From: Acanthaster planci | Lineage: Eukaryota > Echinodermata > Asteroidea > Valvatida > Acanthasteridae | Length of the DNA: 55,434 nt | NCBI RefSeq assembly: GCF_001949145.1 | Contig: NW_019091491.1 | Location: 356,642 to 412,075 of the forward strand | Direction: 5' to 3' | Shown here: one piece after another, positions 27,701 to 35,866 of the stretch | How positions within the stretch are numbered: position 1 is the stretch's first letter | Layout of the letters: the number at the start of each line of letters is the position of its first letter | Program-made: the position numbers and the translations under genes | The notes under the pieces: model-generated | Database searches by the model: none | The model's input: only the letters and a program-made list of their open reading frames with translations | What the model was told of the DNA's origin: nothing

Positions 27701-30700
27701 CAACAGATAACAATGAGCACAAAGCCAAATAATAAAACACTATGTTTATACTAGAAATAATAATTAATGTAATATATAACACAAATAATAATCTTAGAAA
27801 TAGTCTGATACGGATTTGGCTATTTAACTTAGGGGAAGATAATACGATTTAGGCTGAAAGGGAAAGTTGATCAATTATGATGTGGATATAGCTCCAGGGG
27901 GATTGATAGAAAGCTGATGTCCTAGAAAGTCTTCTTACCTGCAGACCCGAGTAGGTAGCAGACAATAGAATGCAAGCAAACATACAGTCTTCATGTTTAA
28001 CGGTGACAGGATCGTAGTTCCCTCCAGACATCGAGAATTTTGGACTCGCTTTTTCGATGGGGTAGCAACCAATTTCCACGGCGGCTGTTGGAAGGTAATT
28101 AAAAGTCGTATTCCATAAAGACCAACCCCCTTGGAATCTTTGCGCCCCCCATAGTGCTGGAATTGCCCCTCCCCTAGGAGCTTTTCTCTCGTCCTGGCTG
28201 TACCCATGCCCCATGCATTCTCGACAATACTGTGAGCAACCGGAAGCGTATCAGAGTTTTATTAATATGAAACTTGGACCAGGAAAACTTTGTTGACTTT
28301 TGTTTTTTATTCCGCATTACGAGCATCCTCATTATGACCATTAGTGGTACACCAACTTGTGCATCGCTTCTCCAAAGGTTTTAGGGTGAAAAACCTGTGG
28401 TGTTCCTTTCGAAAAGAAATAATGAACTAGAAGATAGGCAAAGAAAGCACAACATGCTGAACTTTTTTTTTTCGAAAATAATAAGAACAAATTATAACTT
28501 ATAAATTCAGAGAAGGGACGGTTAATTGAAAAGACACTGGCAATTGAAAATTACAAGTAGATGCTATTTTTGCTCGGTACAGAGAAGGTGAGATTTGTAC
28601 ATGCAGCAAAATCAATCAAACCAAGAACAATGAAAGAAATACTCAAACATTCATCAACCAAGAAATAACAAATATCTTACCATTCACTGCCTGTGCGACA
28701 ACCTGTTGTAAAAGAAAACAAACATTGAATTCGACGAACCTTATACCAAGAATGACTTTATCAAGTGCCCAAAGAAGTAGGAAAGGCTTTGGGGGCCGGT
28801 CATTTTCACTTCAAATTGTATGTAGAAAACACTCTTTAATCAGACACCTTGAGGTTTCAAGACCTTCAAATGAATCTTGCCCAACGTAAATCAATAGGAA
28901 CCCCAGCTTTTTTTCCCCTAAACAAATGCCCTTTTTACCAAGGTACCAAATTGTGCCACACATGTACAGTACATAAAAACAGCTCTCAGTTTTCGTTTCT
29001 TACGCAAACTGGTGCAAAAGTACTGATAGCCTGGCCTTAAGACACGGGCGTCGCGTTGGGTAATTGACTTATCGCGTTTATCCCTGAAAAATAAAATAAA
29101 CTATTTAAAAAAAAACCCGATAAGGAATTTAGATTAGGAAAATTACTGGAGTGAATAAAACTGACCAATTTTTTTTGGAGAAAAGCATCAATCAATTAAA
29201 TGGTTTGTTATTAGATGATAGGTGCTTTAACCTCTAGAAACCCCCTCTCCCTCGAAAAAATTGCCCCCCCAGGTAAAATGCCAGTTACGCCCTTGCATTG
29301 AGACTGTCTCGTTCAGTTGTATCCAGTCATAAAGTTTGTTTAAATCGATGGAACAATTCCATGACAAATATAGGCTTTTACACTCTCTGAAAACGTCTGT
29401 CTAATGTTCAACAAAATGGCATTTGTCAAAAGTAATATCAACAAAAATATGCTGCAGTTACGTGCACGACAGCGTGGGTACACTACACATTAATTAGATA
29501 AGATTGGTTGTATCATAGTGTAACCTTGGTAACCAACCATTGCCATTTGTTAACTGTAAAGTGCTATCACCATGGTTACAGAAATTTATAATCATTTAGT
29601 GTAGGTGAGTGACTGCACGTGCTGTAAAGCTTCATTGACTTATCATCAACGCGTCATCAAGTGCAAGAGTGGGCAGTCTTTCTACCCTCAGAATTCCTAT
29701 CCTGGACTTCCTTAAGTGAATGGTGCTGGTAGCAATAATACGCAATTCTTCTGTAACTTTATGCACTCATTCGATCTACAAGAAATCGTTTGGCATCCAG
29801 TCTAGGTTAAATGCATCATGAGAAAGTACACTTACTTAAATATGTAAAATCGTCCATGCTTTCCTCAAAAACTGCACAAAAACTCTTAATTAAAGTAGTG
29901 AAACAAAACTTGAAACTGAGGTTAACTGCGACGCAAAGGTTCATTTTCGAATTTTTGCATTTTATGTAAAAATTCCACTTAAGAGTCCCTTTAGGTCATG
30001 AAAGAAACGCCTTTTATGCATGCTCACATTAAGGGACCGTCGATTGAAGGTAGGCCTAACAGTGGTGCACATGTACGCTTCTGAGTAAAACACTTCCAAA
30101 ACCCTTAAATGGAAACAATAACTTACAAACATTCCAGTCTTTGTAATTCCTTTTTTAAATCAGTAGGAAATCAAAAGTCCTAAGCAGAAAGGCTTGGCCT
30201 ATACTGCGCAATTATTATTCTGAGTTGCAACGGCAATGAATGGAACATCAACAGGTTGCCTTCAGGCCAATGCTATAGAATGCTAAGAAGCCATTGCTAC
30301 GGGGTCGATCTGTTCTCACTCAGGCTGTGCGCGCGCGTGAAATTCCTCCTTGACTAATAGGCAGTAGTCAATTGCCAAAGTGCGCGCGCGCGCTCGCTCA
30401 GGTTGAGCCAGCTGCGTGAATGTAAAGAACCCTCAGAATGGCATATCACCAGATTTATCTGTACATTCAGCCAGACAAGAAGTTGTTTGCTGCGTGGAAC
30501 CCAGCAGGCCTAAGTGAAGGGCACGCGTAATTAACTTGACTTGATTTTGTGAGTTCTTGTGCTCCATAAATTTCGTTTAATGAATATTGATGTCATGTAC
30601 AAATTGCACTCCATACCTTTTGTCTTGGTTTTTAGCTTTGGGCAGTACCATTGCTGCTTCAGTTCTAGTCTGGATACCAGACCTGACGATTCTGACTACT

Positions 30701-33700
30701 CTACTCTTGTGGTCGCATAGGGCGTTTTCGAAACGAGTGGATTTGGCTTAGACTTTGGTTTCGCTCCTTCCAAACACATGTTCAAGCTCTGACGGGAGGC
30801 AGCGAAACTGAAGTTAGTGCTGGGGTTTGAAGTGTTAAAGCTCACTTGCATCGATCTATACATTTGGAATTGGTCGCCATGTACAGGAGTATATGGGTCT
30901 TCTTGTGCACACTGTTTAAAACAGGGACCAACTTGCTTAATAATTTAATTATATGTTACTCATTCATTTTGGTAAACTATTTTGTAGAAATTTAAAAAAA
31001 ATTGAAATAAGTAATTTAAGCCGCTGAAAGTCTTCTGCGGAGAGGTGAGGTAGCCTGTTTATACTCAAGTGGCTAATGTTAGGGGTTTTTCCTTTTCCCC
31101 AAATTTTATACTAGCGGGGTCCTGCTGAGATTTCGTTACAGTATATGAGCAAATAGCTCCCGTGTACGGTCCATCGTACGAAGAGATATTTAGTTCACTG
31201 TTAACGATAAACATTTTTGTGGTTGGCATGGATTTTCAAACACATCAGCTAATTGGAGCAAGCCCCTAAATGACCGAAATATTTCACAAGATCGACTGCA
31301 TGGGAGCTTTGAGCAACAGGTCAAGAAAGAACTCTGATGAAGCATACAAACAGCTTCGTGTACAGGCTCTGTGAAACGGCTCTCATACCTCGACAGTTTG
31401 ATTAGTTTTGAATGGTAAATCAACAGGGTCCAATGAATGCCATACCCTCAAAAAACTACGTTTAACAGATTTTTTTCAGATAAACGCAGGTTAAGACTGT
31501 ACACTAAAAACTGCGTTTGTTTTCCGTAAATATAGTGTTCCAGAACAAAAATAAGATAAAAAATTCTGGTGTTTTTAGAATCTTCTGTAAACTCAGTAAA
31601 ACGTGTTTCAAATTGATGGGCATATTTTCTGCAATTTGTTGTTAGGTTGCAGGAGATTCGCTGTTTCTTAATTGCACACGTTACTTTCAGTTGTGGTGAG
31701 ATGCTTGCCCTTTTCTCTATACGTACAGTTGCAGAGGATATTTTGTTGCACACTCGGCGCCTTGGGTCGCCAGATTTCACGCATCGTGTAGAAGTTTGTT
31801 GAATATCCCCCTTTGTGGAAATGGTTAAGCCCAGAAGTTTCCACCAATAGTACTACCTGCCTCACTTTGGAACCAGTCTTTTGTCACTCCGGATGCACGT
31901 TATGTAATAGTCCTTGCAGCTAGCAACTTTTTGGCAGTAGCTTTTTGGTAGCCTTGTGGTTTGTTCTGTCTCTAGCAGCAGTATTGATAAAAGCCATGGT
32001 TGTGTAAATTAAGGGCGATAACACTGAATAAAATTACAAATCCATGTGCTTTACAAAAGTTGCTAAGGCGCTAGTTTGCCAACTGGACGGTAAAAATGTG
32101 TAATTTGGATGTGTGAGGGTTTTGGATGAATCAAGGTAGGGCAGACCAGATCAGATCTCGATAGAAGACAGACGTGTGTGTTTGCTGTATGATCGCATGA
32201 ATTTCAGCCACTAAGCGTAGCAAGCTACGGCGGGCTTTGTTATCAGTGATCTATCGAAAGACTACACTTCAAAATAAGTGCTTGATTTATCAGGATTTTT
32301 TTGTGAGCATTTTGGCTGTAAAACACACCGAAGAAAGAAATTCAGCAGTTCTGTCAACCAAACACCTGTAAGTTTTAATGTTAAACTTTTAGTTTTAAAG
32401 AGGAACTATTGAACATAAAGTGTTCGTTTGATTATTACCAAACAAAAATGAACAAAATTTGTTATGTGGAATATGGTTAAATGCTTTTAATTATCATATG
32501 GCTTGAAGTTGAGGGACCAAACCTGAGATACTGAGATTTATTGGGGCTCAAGCTACTCAGACCAAGGAGAACCCAACCCAGAGGTAACCAAAGAGGCCAT
32601 AGGACACTCGAAGGCCGTGGTGTTTCTAAGGATCGTGCCAGATTCTAACCAGTTGCGGTCCCTATATCCTTATTGCGTCCATTTCCCTCATTACAGACAA
32701 TTACAGAACTTAAAACTGTAACAAAGAGAGCTCTATATTAATTTTGTATGAAGTCAGCTTAATGATTGCCTGCTGGTGACATAAATGACAAATAAGAAAG
32801 TGAAGACTTATGTTTGCTTTGATCGGCCGAAAATTACCCACTGACGAGATATTGTAAATACTTGTAAATACATGTAGACTCTTGAGAACTAAATAGAAAG
32901 TCTCTGGTATTTCTTTTCGTTGTTGGGTTTTAAATGTATTTAGTTGCAGACAGAAGAGACAAACAGTTTGGGTTATATCCAGTATCTGCGATACTGGGCT
33001 TATTGACAACCCAGGCCTAAGTTGGGAAGGAGGGCTTTTCATCGACTAGAGCAACTTAAGTAAACGCTTTTGGTTTATACAAATAATGTTCGCATGAAAA
33101 TGGTCTGTTTAATGTAATTGATTATTTAATGACAATGTCCGCGGCGTAATAATGACCGCCACACGGCCACGGTTAAGTATACATATTATAGCCATGGAAT
33201 ATGTTAATATATGCTGGTTGAAAATACGAGTTTGAAATATAGTCCCTGTAGTGTTGTAATGATATTGTTCCAGATTGGACCTCTTTCCTAGAAGCAGAAC
33301 TCCCTAGGAGGACCACATCTCCAGGTGATGTGATTTAGAGCAAAGCAGAAGGGCTTGAGCTCGAGGAGACTATCTTTGAATGATCTTTGTGACTTCAAAG
33401 TTAAAGAGGAAAATTTTCTTGTCTGTTNNNNNNNNNNNNNNNNNNNNNNNNNNNNNNNNNNNNNNNNNNNNNNNNNNNNNNNNNNNNNNNNNNNNNNNNN
33501 NNNNNNNNNNNNNNNNNNNNNNNNNNNNNNNNNNNNNNNNNNNNNNNNNNNNNNNNNNNNNNNNNNNNNNNNNNNNNNNNNNNNNNNNNNNNNNNNNNNN
33601 NNNNNNNNNNNNNNNNNNNNNNNNNNNNNNNNNNNNNNNNNNNNNNNNNNNNNNNNNNNNNNNNNNNNNNNNNNNNNNNNNNNNNNNNNNNNNNNNNNNN

Positions 33701-35866
33701 NNNNNNNNNNNNNNNNNNNNNNNNNNNNNNNNNNNNNNNNNNNNNNNNNNNNNNNNNNNNNNNNNNNNNNNNNNNNNNNNNNNCATTGATCTACTGACAG
33801 ACTGAACCTCTTTTAGCAGACTCAGATCATTATGGACAAAGACTTTCTCCATGTCGTCCATCGTTCAGTTTCCTTGCGTGAAAGACTTCGGATTTCTTAC
33901 CGTAAGTAGGATAATAAGAATTTAATCGTTTCATTGCAAATTTTGGTACGATTTTAAACTGGTTTTTAATCCTATTAACAAACTATTTTTCTATCCAGCA
34001 CAATTTAATGAGCTCCTGGAATATCAAGATTCACCTGACTGCAAAAATGAATATTGCTGATGAAATCCACTTATCAGCTAGAACCCAGGGTCGATTTTAA
34101 TTTTTTCCCGACCTTTCCGACCAAATTGGTCATTTCTCTCGCTTGCCTTCTCCTTTTTCACTTCTCTCACTGTTTACCCCCTTTCCCCCCTTCTTTTTTT
34201 TCAATTTTACCGCCCCCTTCCACGCAGCGTCCACCAAGGACCCCTCAATTGTCATCGACAAACACACATTGCTTTCCCAGACACAACACTAAGGGTGAAA
34301 GGTGAGTTCCTTTTTGAGGTCAGCGAGTCTCGGGTCCTCTCTGGGAAGTTTTTAGCCTTTTAGAAAATTACAGTTCCATGATGCAGTTTGCTACTATATA
34401 CATGTATAAGTTAAATGCTGGACATTAAATTTGTTTGACTCCTCAAGTTAATTTCCCTTCTAGTATCGTGCACGACCTATCAACTTACCCTTTGATATTT
34501 AGTTTATTTAACATAACTGTTTAAATAGGTAAATTTTCACACTAACTGTTCGTGTGCTTTTTAGATGCTGAAAATAAACTTGACTTACTGTTGATATGTA
34601 AACAAAACGGTGAATTGATAGTTTGTTAGTTTACATGACATGGGCAGGTGAATCCTTACAATGTGGCGTATAAATCGTCTATTTTAAAATGTTAAGTTTA
34701 TTTGAACAGACAACTGCACTATGGTTCTGTTCTGCGATAAAAATTGACTGTTGCCTCACGGGTCGATGGAAATCAATTCACTCTTCGAGGATGGTAGAAA
34801 CTTTAAAAAGCGATTACAGTAGAATTTATTGTTAACGCACAGACAAAAGAGAAACACCGAACGCGAACACACTAACCGGTGTAATGCTATAGAACACAGT
34901 ATTTTTCCCAGTGTTTGGCACTTATTTCTGCTGGCTGCAACCAGCATATTAGGACAAAGCTCGAGTCGCTGAATGAGCACAGCCTTGTAATGCTCTCGCG
35001 CAATTTTTGTATTTTGTAAAGTAAATCCTTCTTTACTCTAAAGTTTTGAAACCTCGCAGAAAAAAAATCACACAAAATGAGAATTAATCGTAGGAAAACA
35101 AAGATAATTTTATCAGTTTTAGATGCATTACCCAAGCGCCGTTATTTGTCTGCATGCGATATCTTTTATCTTCTGGCTGTATGCTTTTACTTAATGTGTG
35201 AATTTTTCTATCCGTCTTTCCCTGACAAATCGGTCTAGAATAATAAAAGAACTTTAAAAACAAGGAAGAATTAACTCTTCCTGAAGTCAGTTTTGGGAAA
35301 TGATTCTGCTTAAGAATGATTTAATCTCACTGCGGGTGATGGTCAGTTGAATGATTCATGAAAGTACCTGTAAAATGAATGTCCTCTTCTTCAGACAATG
35401 CAGAAAGGTTGGTTTGTCTGTATCTATTTGTTTTCAGCAGCGTTTCATTTCACAAAGATTTCGTATGACATCTGCCCTCGGTTTTTAGTGCTGCTAACTG
35501 TTGCTGGTTGCAACAATTAAAAGTTGACTGCCAAAAGTTGACTGGCAAGATCAGACTACCAAACTGAATTATGAAACGCAGATGGCTACCTTATAAAATG
35601 TTATGATGAAGTCCTTTAGTTTAACAGTGCAATTATTTTATTATTTCATATTTGAGGTTACTCTTATGTTGCTACAATTTGGGAGCGTTTTAGTATTTAT
35701 ATTGCAATGCCAACACCATGATGATTATTTTTGAGCGATACTAATTTATTTTAAACTGATAAAATATTAAATTAAATTCATGCTAATCATATTGACATAC
35801 CATGAATCCAAGCCATAAAGTGACGAACGTCGCAACTCCAATTCTATTACATTCTTGGCTTGCCAT
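651..35866 (-). CDS. Polycystin-1 family receptor, N-terminal ectodomain (23 exons, 3' part off window)
   Basis: Gene-level entry; exons are listed separately. Joining 23 minus-strand blocks at GT/AG sites gives 1674 codons without a stop, with matching phase at all 22 junctions. Domain order: signal peptide (1-about 28), WSC (about 33-111), PKD (about 125-215), a weakly conserved stretch, a Cys-rich cluster (about 426-487), PKD domains with WGDG, FGDG and FGDG cores (about 640-1050), and a REJ module (about 1052 to the end of the window). WSC, PKD and REJ together are known in polycystin-1-type proteins, large cell-surface receptors that partner TRPP channels in cilia and gametes. REJ domains are named from the sea urchin sperm receptor for egg jelly. 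Unlike vertebrate polycystin-1, no leucine-rich repeats precede the WSC domain. GPS/GAIN, PLAT and membrane segments should follow left of position 651. Family assignment is strong; orthology and ligand are not determinable here. Confidence 0.92.
1906..2031 (-). CDS. Polycystin-like exon 22: helical region
   Basis: 126 nt, phase 0-0, acceptor CTTTTCTGCAG, donor GTGAGT. It encodes AIDKMVTLQSSVKTTSSDD and a beta-like ISIITNDTSTLSLGTL stretch. Confidence 0.88.
2491..2516 (-). CDS. Polycystin-like exon 21 (26-nt micro-exon, possibly skipped)
   Basis: Acceptor TATCTTTCTCAG, donor GTAGGC. With one base from exon 20 it encodes ASSDGPISE and ends in phase 0, exactly what exon 22 needs. Excellent splice sites but very short. 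Confidence 0.72.
2782..2977 (-). CDS. Polycystin-like exon 20: helical region after REJ
   Basis: 196 nt, acceptor TTTTTTGAAG. It opens VNPPVAGLSKNFSAEQEALY and continues as a helical segment with LLLDASLLLTT, as in the region between REJ and GAIN of polycystins. The GTATCA donor gives phase 1, which fits micro-exon 21. A GC donor 11 nt further (end 2771) gives phase 0 and would fit exon 22 directly. Confidence 0.9.
3936..4105 (-). CDS. Polycystin-like exon 19: end of REJ block
   Basis: 170 nt, acceptor TTGTCTTCAG, donor GTGAGT. It encodes AFKAVLVNSPGTTSDVTVKP and a strand ending TTVIFANIT. Ends in phase 0. Confidence 0.92.
5191..5445 (-). CDS. Polycystin-like exon 18: conserved C-terminal REJ block
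   Basis: 255 nt, acceptor CACTTGCAG, donor GTAAGC. FEITAHAVNSERGRGYASMK and NEAPISGQCTV..CTDWQDWEG form the most conserved part of REJ domains (N-x-P-x-x-G-x-C, then C-x-x-W-x-D). This is the strongest family evidence in the gene. Confidence 0.96.
6264..6448 (-). CDS. Polycystin-like exon 17: REJ module
   Basis: 185 nt, acceptor GAACATCCAG, donor GTGGGT. It encodes INPTGSVRLTASCNEFC then GVRYTWDIQAL, a Cys pair plus Tyr-Thr-Trp strand typical of REJ domains. Phase 1 nt in, 1 out. Confidence 0.93.
7901..8069 (-). CDS. Polycystin-like exon 16: REJ module
   Basis: 169 nt, acceptor TTTCCCCAG, donor GTATTG. It encodes NSTLPALSWNASLMETNIRY and FSLVLELREGDPPQAAI. Ends in phase 2, matching the single base that opens exon 17. 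Confidence 0.92.
8313..8448 (-). CDS. Polycystin-like exon 15: REJ module
   Basis: 136 nt, acceptor TTTTTCAG, donor GTAAGA. GFEKIQYSCRRVGENYPSFD continues the DPDVEPG segment as in other REJ domains, and the exon closes with GGCFGT. Phase 0 in, 1 out. Confidence 0.93.
8651..8909. repeat. 121-bp tandem repeat (about 2.1 copies)
   Basis: TGAATGGTGATTGAAG recurs at 8651, 8772 and 8893, and intervening sequence matches with few changes. Internally the unit is built from GGAGGATT-like motifs, which also recur at 9173-9250. It lies just 5' (transcript sense) of polycystin-like exon 15. Confidence 0.85.
9170..9252. repeat. Isolated GGATTTTGGAGGATT motifs
   Basis: Two copies of GGATTTTGGAGGATT flank a short spacer; same motif as the 121-bp repeat unit nearby. 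Confidence 0.5.
9790..9900 (-). mobile_element. tRNA-like / SINE fragment
   Basis: On the minus strand GGTTCAAATCC (9846-9836) is a good B box in a T-arm-like context (GGGTTCAAATCCCTCTACC). No convincing A box remains, so it is not a functional tRNA; probably a SINE remnant. Confidence 0.4.
10238..11107 (-). CDS. Polycystin-like exon 14: PKD domains and start of REJ module
   Basis: 870 nt, the largest exon, phase 0-0, acceptor GTTTTTAG, donor GTACAG. It completes one PKD domain, holds a second FGDG core (CVVVDFGDGSAQEAYGHCG), then enters the REJ module. REJ features seen: CGLPEVSIQNG, a KEWILEELDP strand, LGYKVTM, YIDVQRSQLIVGLIEG and DPDVEPG. A GTGAGC six bases upstream of the chosen donor would break the frame into exon 15. 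Confidence 0.95.
11841..11944 (-). CDS. Polycystin-like exon 13: PKD core VVDFGDGS
   Basis: 104 nt, acceptor CTTGCCAG. It encodes SEVEYVVDFGDGSALENYTH. I placed the end at a GTCAGT donor because this leaves HKFPS joined to LGTFTVNITASN of exon 14, restoring the PKD signature. Reading on would hit a TGA. Confidence 0.9.
13001..13154 (-). CDS. Polycystin-like exon 12: PKD domain, first strands
   Basis: 154 nt, acceptor GTGTTCAG, donor GTGAGT. It starts VTVYELLKGVTSL, in frame with the EMEV end of exon 11, and ends DTFPLDRPVIFNMDYTA, the first strands of a PKD fold. Phase 0 in, 1 out. Confidence 0.92.
13155..15322. other. Polycystin-like intron 11, no feature seen
   Basis: 2.2 kb between exons 12 and 11 in transcript sense. 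AT-rich with scattered TACATGTAC palindromes; no repeat or ORF I can support. Confidence 0.6.
15323..15567 (-). CDS. Polycystin-like exon 11: PKD-like repeat
   Basis: 245 nt, acceptor TGTCCTGAAG, donor GTGAGT. It contains ITVSNALGEPL, then FTHSGTYKINVTIYNLVSEE, the typical PKD C-terminal signature. The central GDG motif is replaced, so this repeat is degenerate. Ends in phase 0. Confidence 0.92.
16206..16385 (-). CDS. Polycystin-like exon 10: second half of PKD domain
   Basis: 180 nt, acceptor GTGTAACTAG, donor GTATTG. Residues HSYGSANTYEVNILASN supply the second PKD half missing from exon 9; a further strand pair starts the next repeat. Confidence 0.92.
16551..16836 (+). mobile_element. tRNA-derived SINE, copy 1
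   Basis: The head has a degenerate A box (TGGTGTAGTAC, 16561-16571) and a good B box (GGTTCGACTCC, 16603-16613). The body shares long matches with copy 2 at 26651 (CTTTCCTC.CCTTCCACCTCTGTGG, GGGTTTTCCTC, CTCTAAAACTGTAA, TTTCTTCAGGC) and has an A-rich tail. Inserted in the intron between polycystin-like exons 9 and 10. Confidence 0.8.
17939..18082 (-). CDS. Polycystin-like exon 9: PKD domain with WGDG core
   Basis: 144 nt, acceptor TTCTTCAG, donor GTATAG. It encodes FKPIARPGQEVNIEISVLNG followed by YYTLDWGDGQQNETY, a canonical PKD first half. Phase 2 nt in, 1 out. Confidence 0.93.
18850..18912. repeat. Purine/pyrimidine fold-back
   Basis: A GTGGGAGAGGGGGACA arm is followed after seven bases by TGTCCCCTCCCCCTTTTTG. 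The arms pair with small bulges and are edged by TGGC/GGCC. Probably a miniature fold-back element. Confidence 0.4.
19201..19870 (-). CDS. Polycystin-like exon 8: Cys-rich cluster and linker
   Basis: 670 nt, acceptor CCTGTTGCAG, donor GTAAGC. It opens with a Cys-rich block (CGTGAYC, NLCRSESEC, LYCLPKASC, SDSC), resembling the LDL-A-like region that follows the first PKD domain in polycystin-1. A long segment follows with ELFAMDVGYVLGLGFGVGG, then beta strands and several N-glycosylation sites. Ends in phase 1. Confidence 0.92.
20100..20600. repeat. Large imperfect inverted repeat of a GTCATGCCGTC-type simple sequence
   Basis: The best arm segment, 20258-20291, pairs with 20523-20556 at 28 of 34 positions. 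Both arms are rich in degenerate TGTGCCATCATGTTG-like motifs. In the intron between polycystin-like exons 7 and 8. Confidence 0.55.
21660..21815. repeat. Degenerate GGTACGAGT repeat
   Basis: About six diverged copies of GGTACGAGT or GGTACAAGT at irregular 20-40 bp spacing. Confidence 0.45.
22154..22317 (-). CDS. Polycystin-like exon 7: poorly conserved ectodomain segment
   Basis: 164 nt, acceptor TTTTTCTCCGAG, donor GTAAAA, ends in phase 0. It encodes a beta-rich stretch with VNGSQTPATTSTWILPV and SEVGDGSFTLL. Phase matches both neighbours; no named domain recognised. Confidence 0.7.
22440..22722 (-). mobile_element. tRNA-derived SINE of a second family
   Basis: On the minus strand the head carries an A box (TGGCCAAGTGGTT, 22712-22700) and B box (GGTTTGAATCC, 22656-22646) separated by a long Leu/Ser-type variable region. 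The body includes CCCTTGGCAAGCCACTTTAC. Sequence unrelated to the other SINE pair. Lies in the intron between exons 6 and 7. Confidence 0.65.
23546..23860 (-). CDS. Polycystin-like exon 6: poorly conserved ectodomain segment
   Basis: 315 nt, acceptor CTGTCCTTAG, donor GTAATG, phase 2 nt in and 1 out, open throughout. It has N-glycosylation sites (NNS, NVT) and two Cys pairs but no family motif I recognise. Support is mostly phase continuity and protein-like composition, so the boundaries are less certain than elsewhere. Confidence 0.7.
24191..24312. mobile_element. Short C-rich element with CAGTGGCGTAGC-type ends
   Basis: It opens with CAGTGGCGTAGCTACC and closes with CTAGCTAAGCCGCTA, inverse of each other at 11 of the first 14 positions, around a C-tract-rich core. 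Probably a small non-autonomous DNA transposon remnant. Confidence 0.4.
24612..24795 (-). CDS. Polycystin-like exon 5: end of PKD 1 and start of a degenerate repeat
   Basis: 184 nt, acceptor TTGTCATAG. It reads INAYDAVAVTVAMEAAG in frame from exon 4, then a Cys-containing PKD-like segment (CLQCPVAVEIGEPFVCTVEV). Ends in phase 1 before GTATTA. Confidence 0.88.
25780..26335 (-). mobile_element. Non-LTR retrotransposon relic (reverse-transcriptase C-terminus)
   Basis: Minus-strand translation over shifted frames gives FDCCQIWSERF, PKRAARITFNRNYDTPSVDI, LHELKW, MFKCFYNLAPAYLIDEF, SHNYNAR and RNSPFVTGISEWNKLDQS. This is the order of the conserved tail of CR1/Jockey-type LINE reverse transcriptases (RAAR-hI, LxxLxW, NYxTR, SxxxWNxLP). 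Several stops and frame breaks show it is dead. It lies in the intron between polycystin-like exons 4 and 5. Confidence 0.75.
26651..26908 (+). mobile_element. tRNA-derived SINE, copy 2 (same family)
   Basis: A box TGGCGTAGTGG (26662-26672) and B box GGTTCGATTCC (26705-26715) are both consensus-like. The rest aligns to copy 1 throughout. Inserted in the intron between exons 4 and 5. Confidence 0.8.
27167..27532 (-). CDS. Polycystin-like exon 4: WSC second half and first PKD domain
   Basis: 366 nt, phase 0-0. It opens with AGHCLCSDTAY and ends the WSC domain with CPGDPLQSCG. Then comes a PKD fold with EPGDG and a SHKFPTSGRFLTVVTARKN strand pair, the usual H-F-x-x-x-G-x-F/Y-x-V motif. The donor is GTAAAT. 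Confidence 0.93.
27939..28084 (-). CDS. Polycystin-like exon 3: WSC domain, first half
   Basis: 146 nt, acceptor TCCAACAG, donor GTAAGAAG. It encodes EIGCYP and later HEDCMFACIL and YSGLQ, the first Cys residues and Tyr-x-Gly-Leu-Gln turn of a WSC carbohydrate-binding domain. Ends in phase 0. Confidence 0.92.
28681..28702 (-). CDS. Polycystin-like exon 2 (22-nt micro-exon)
   Basis: Bounded by an ACAACAG acceptor and a GTAAGA donor. It encodes VVAQAVN plus one base, phase 0 in and 1 out. It completes the signal peptide from exon 1 and links to the first codon of the WSC exon in frame. Its size makes it invisible to ORF scans. Confidence 0.8.
29226..29297. mobile_element. Fragment related to the CAGTGGCG-type C-rich element
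   Basis: On the minus strand it starts GCAAGGGCGTAACTGG and runs into a G-tract, the same end style as the element at 24191. Only one end is recognisable. Confidence 0.3.
33361..33861 (-). CDS. Short coding-like ORF cut by the assembly gap
   Basis: On the minus strand an ATG at 33861 starts MDDMEKVFVHNDLSLLKEVQ, helical and charged, then runs into the N run. On the other side of the gap a frame reads TDKKIFLFNFEVTKIIQR and stops. Whether the two parts belong together is unknown, because the true gap length and content are not known. It sits inside intron 1 of the polycystin-like gene, on the same strand, so it could be a nested gene, a retrocopy or chance. Confidence 0.25.
33428..33783. other. 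Assembly gap (356 N)
   Basis: Continuous N run within intron 1 of the polycystin-like gene. Any ORF spanning it is artificial. Confidence 1.
35801..35866 (-). CDS. Polycystin-like exon 1: start codon and signal peptide
   Basis: ATG at 35866-35864 opens 22 codons with a hydrophobic core (GVATFVTLWLGFM) and ends at a GTATGT donor in phase 0. With exon 2 it forms a typical secretory signal, with likely cleavage near AQA-VN. The 7.1-kb intron that follows contains the N gap, so an extra in-phase exon cannot be excluded. Confidence 0.8.

Larger units (their letters stand above)
28703..35800. other. Polycystin-like intron 1 (7.1 kb)
   Basis: Contains the C-rich element fragment at 29226, alternating purine-pyrimidine GC tracts near 30329-30395, the N gap with its flanking ORF, and a pyrimidine-rich stretch at 34140-34215. 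The rest is unremarkable. Confidence 0.6.

Noticed and set aside
33355-33861. Long ORFs spanning the N gap
   Set aside because: They are artefacts of translating N; only the real bases at each edge were considered.
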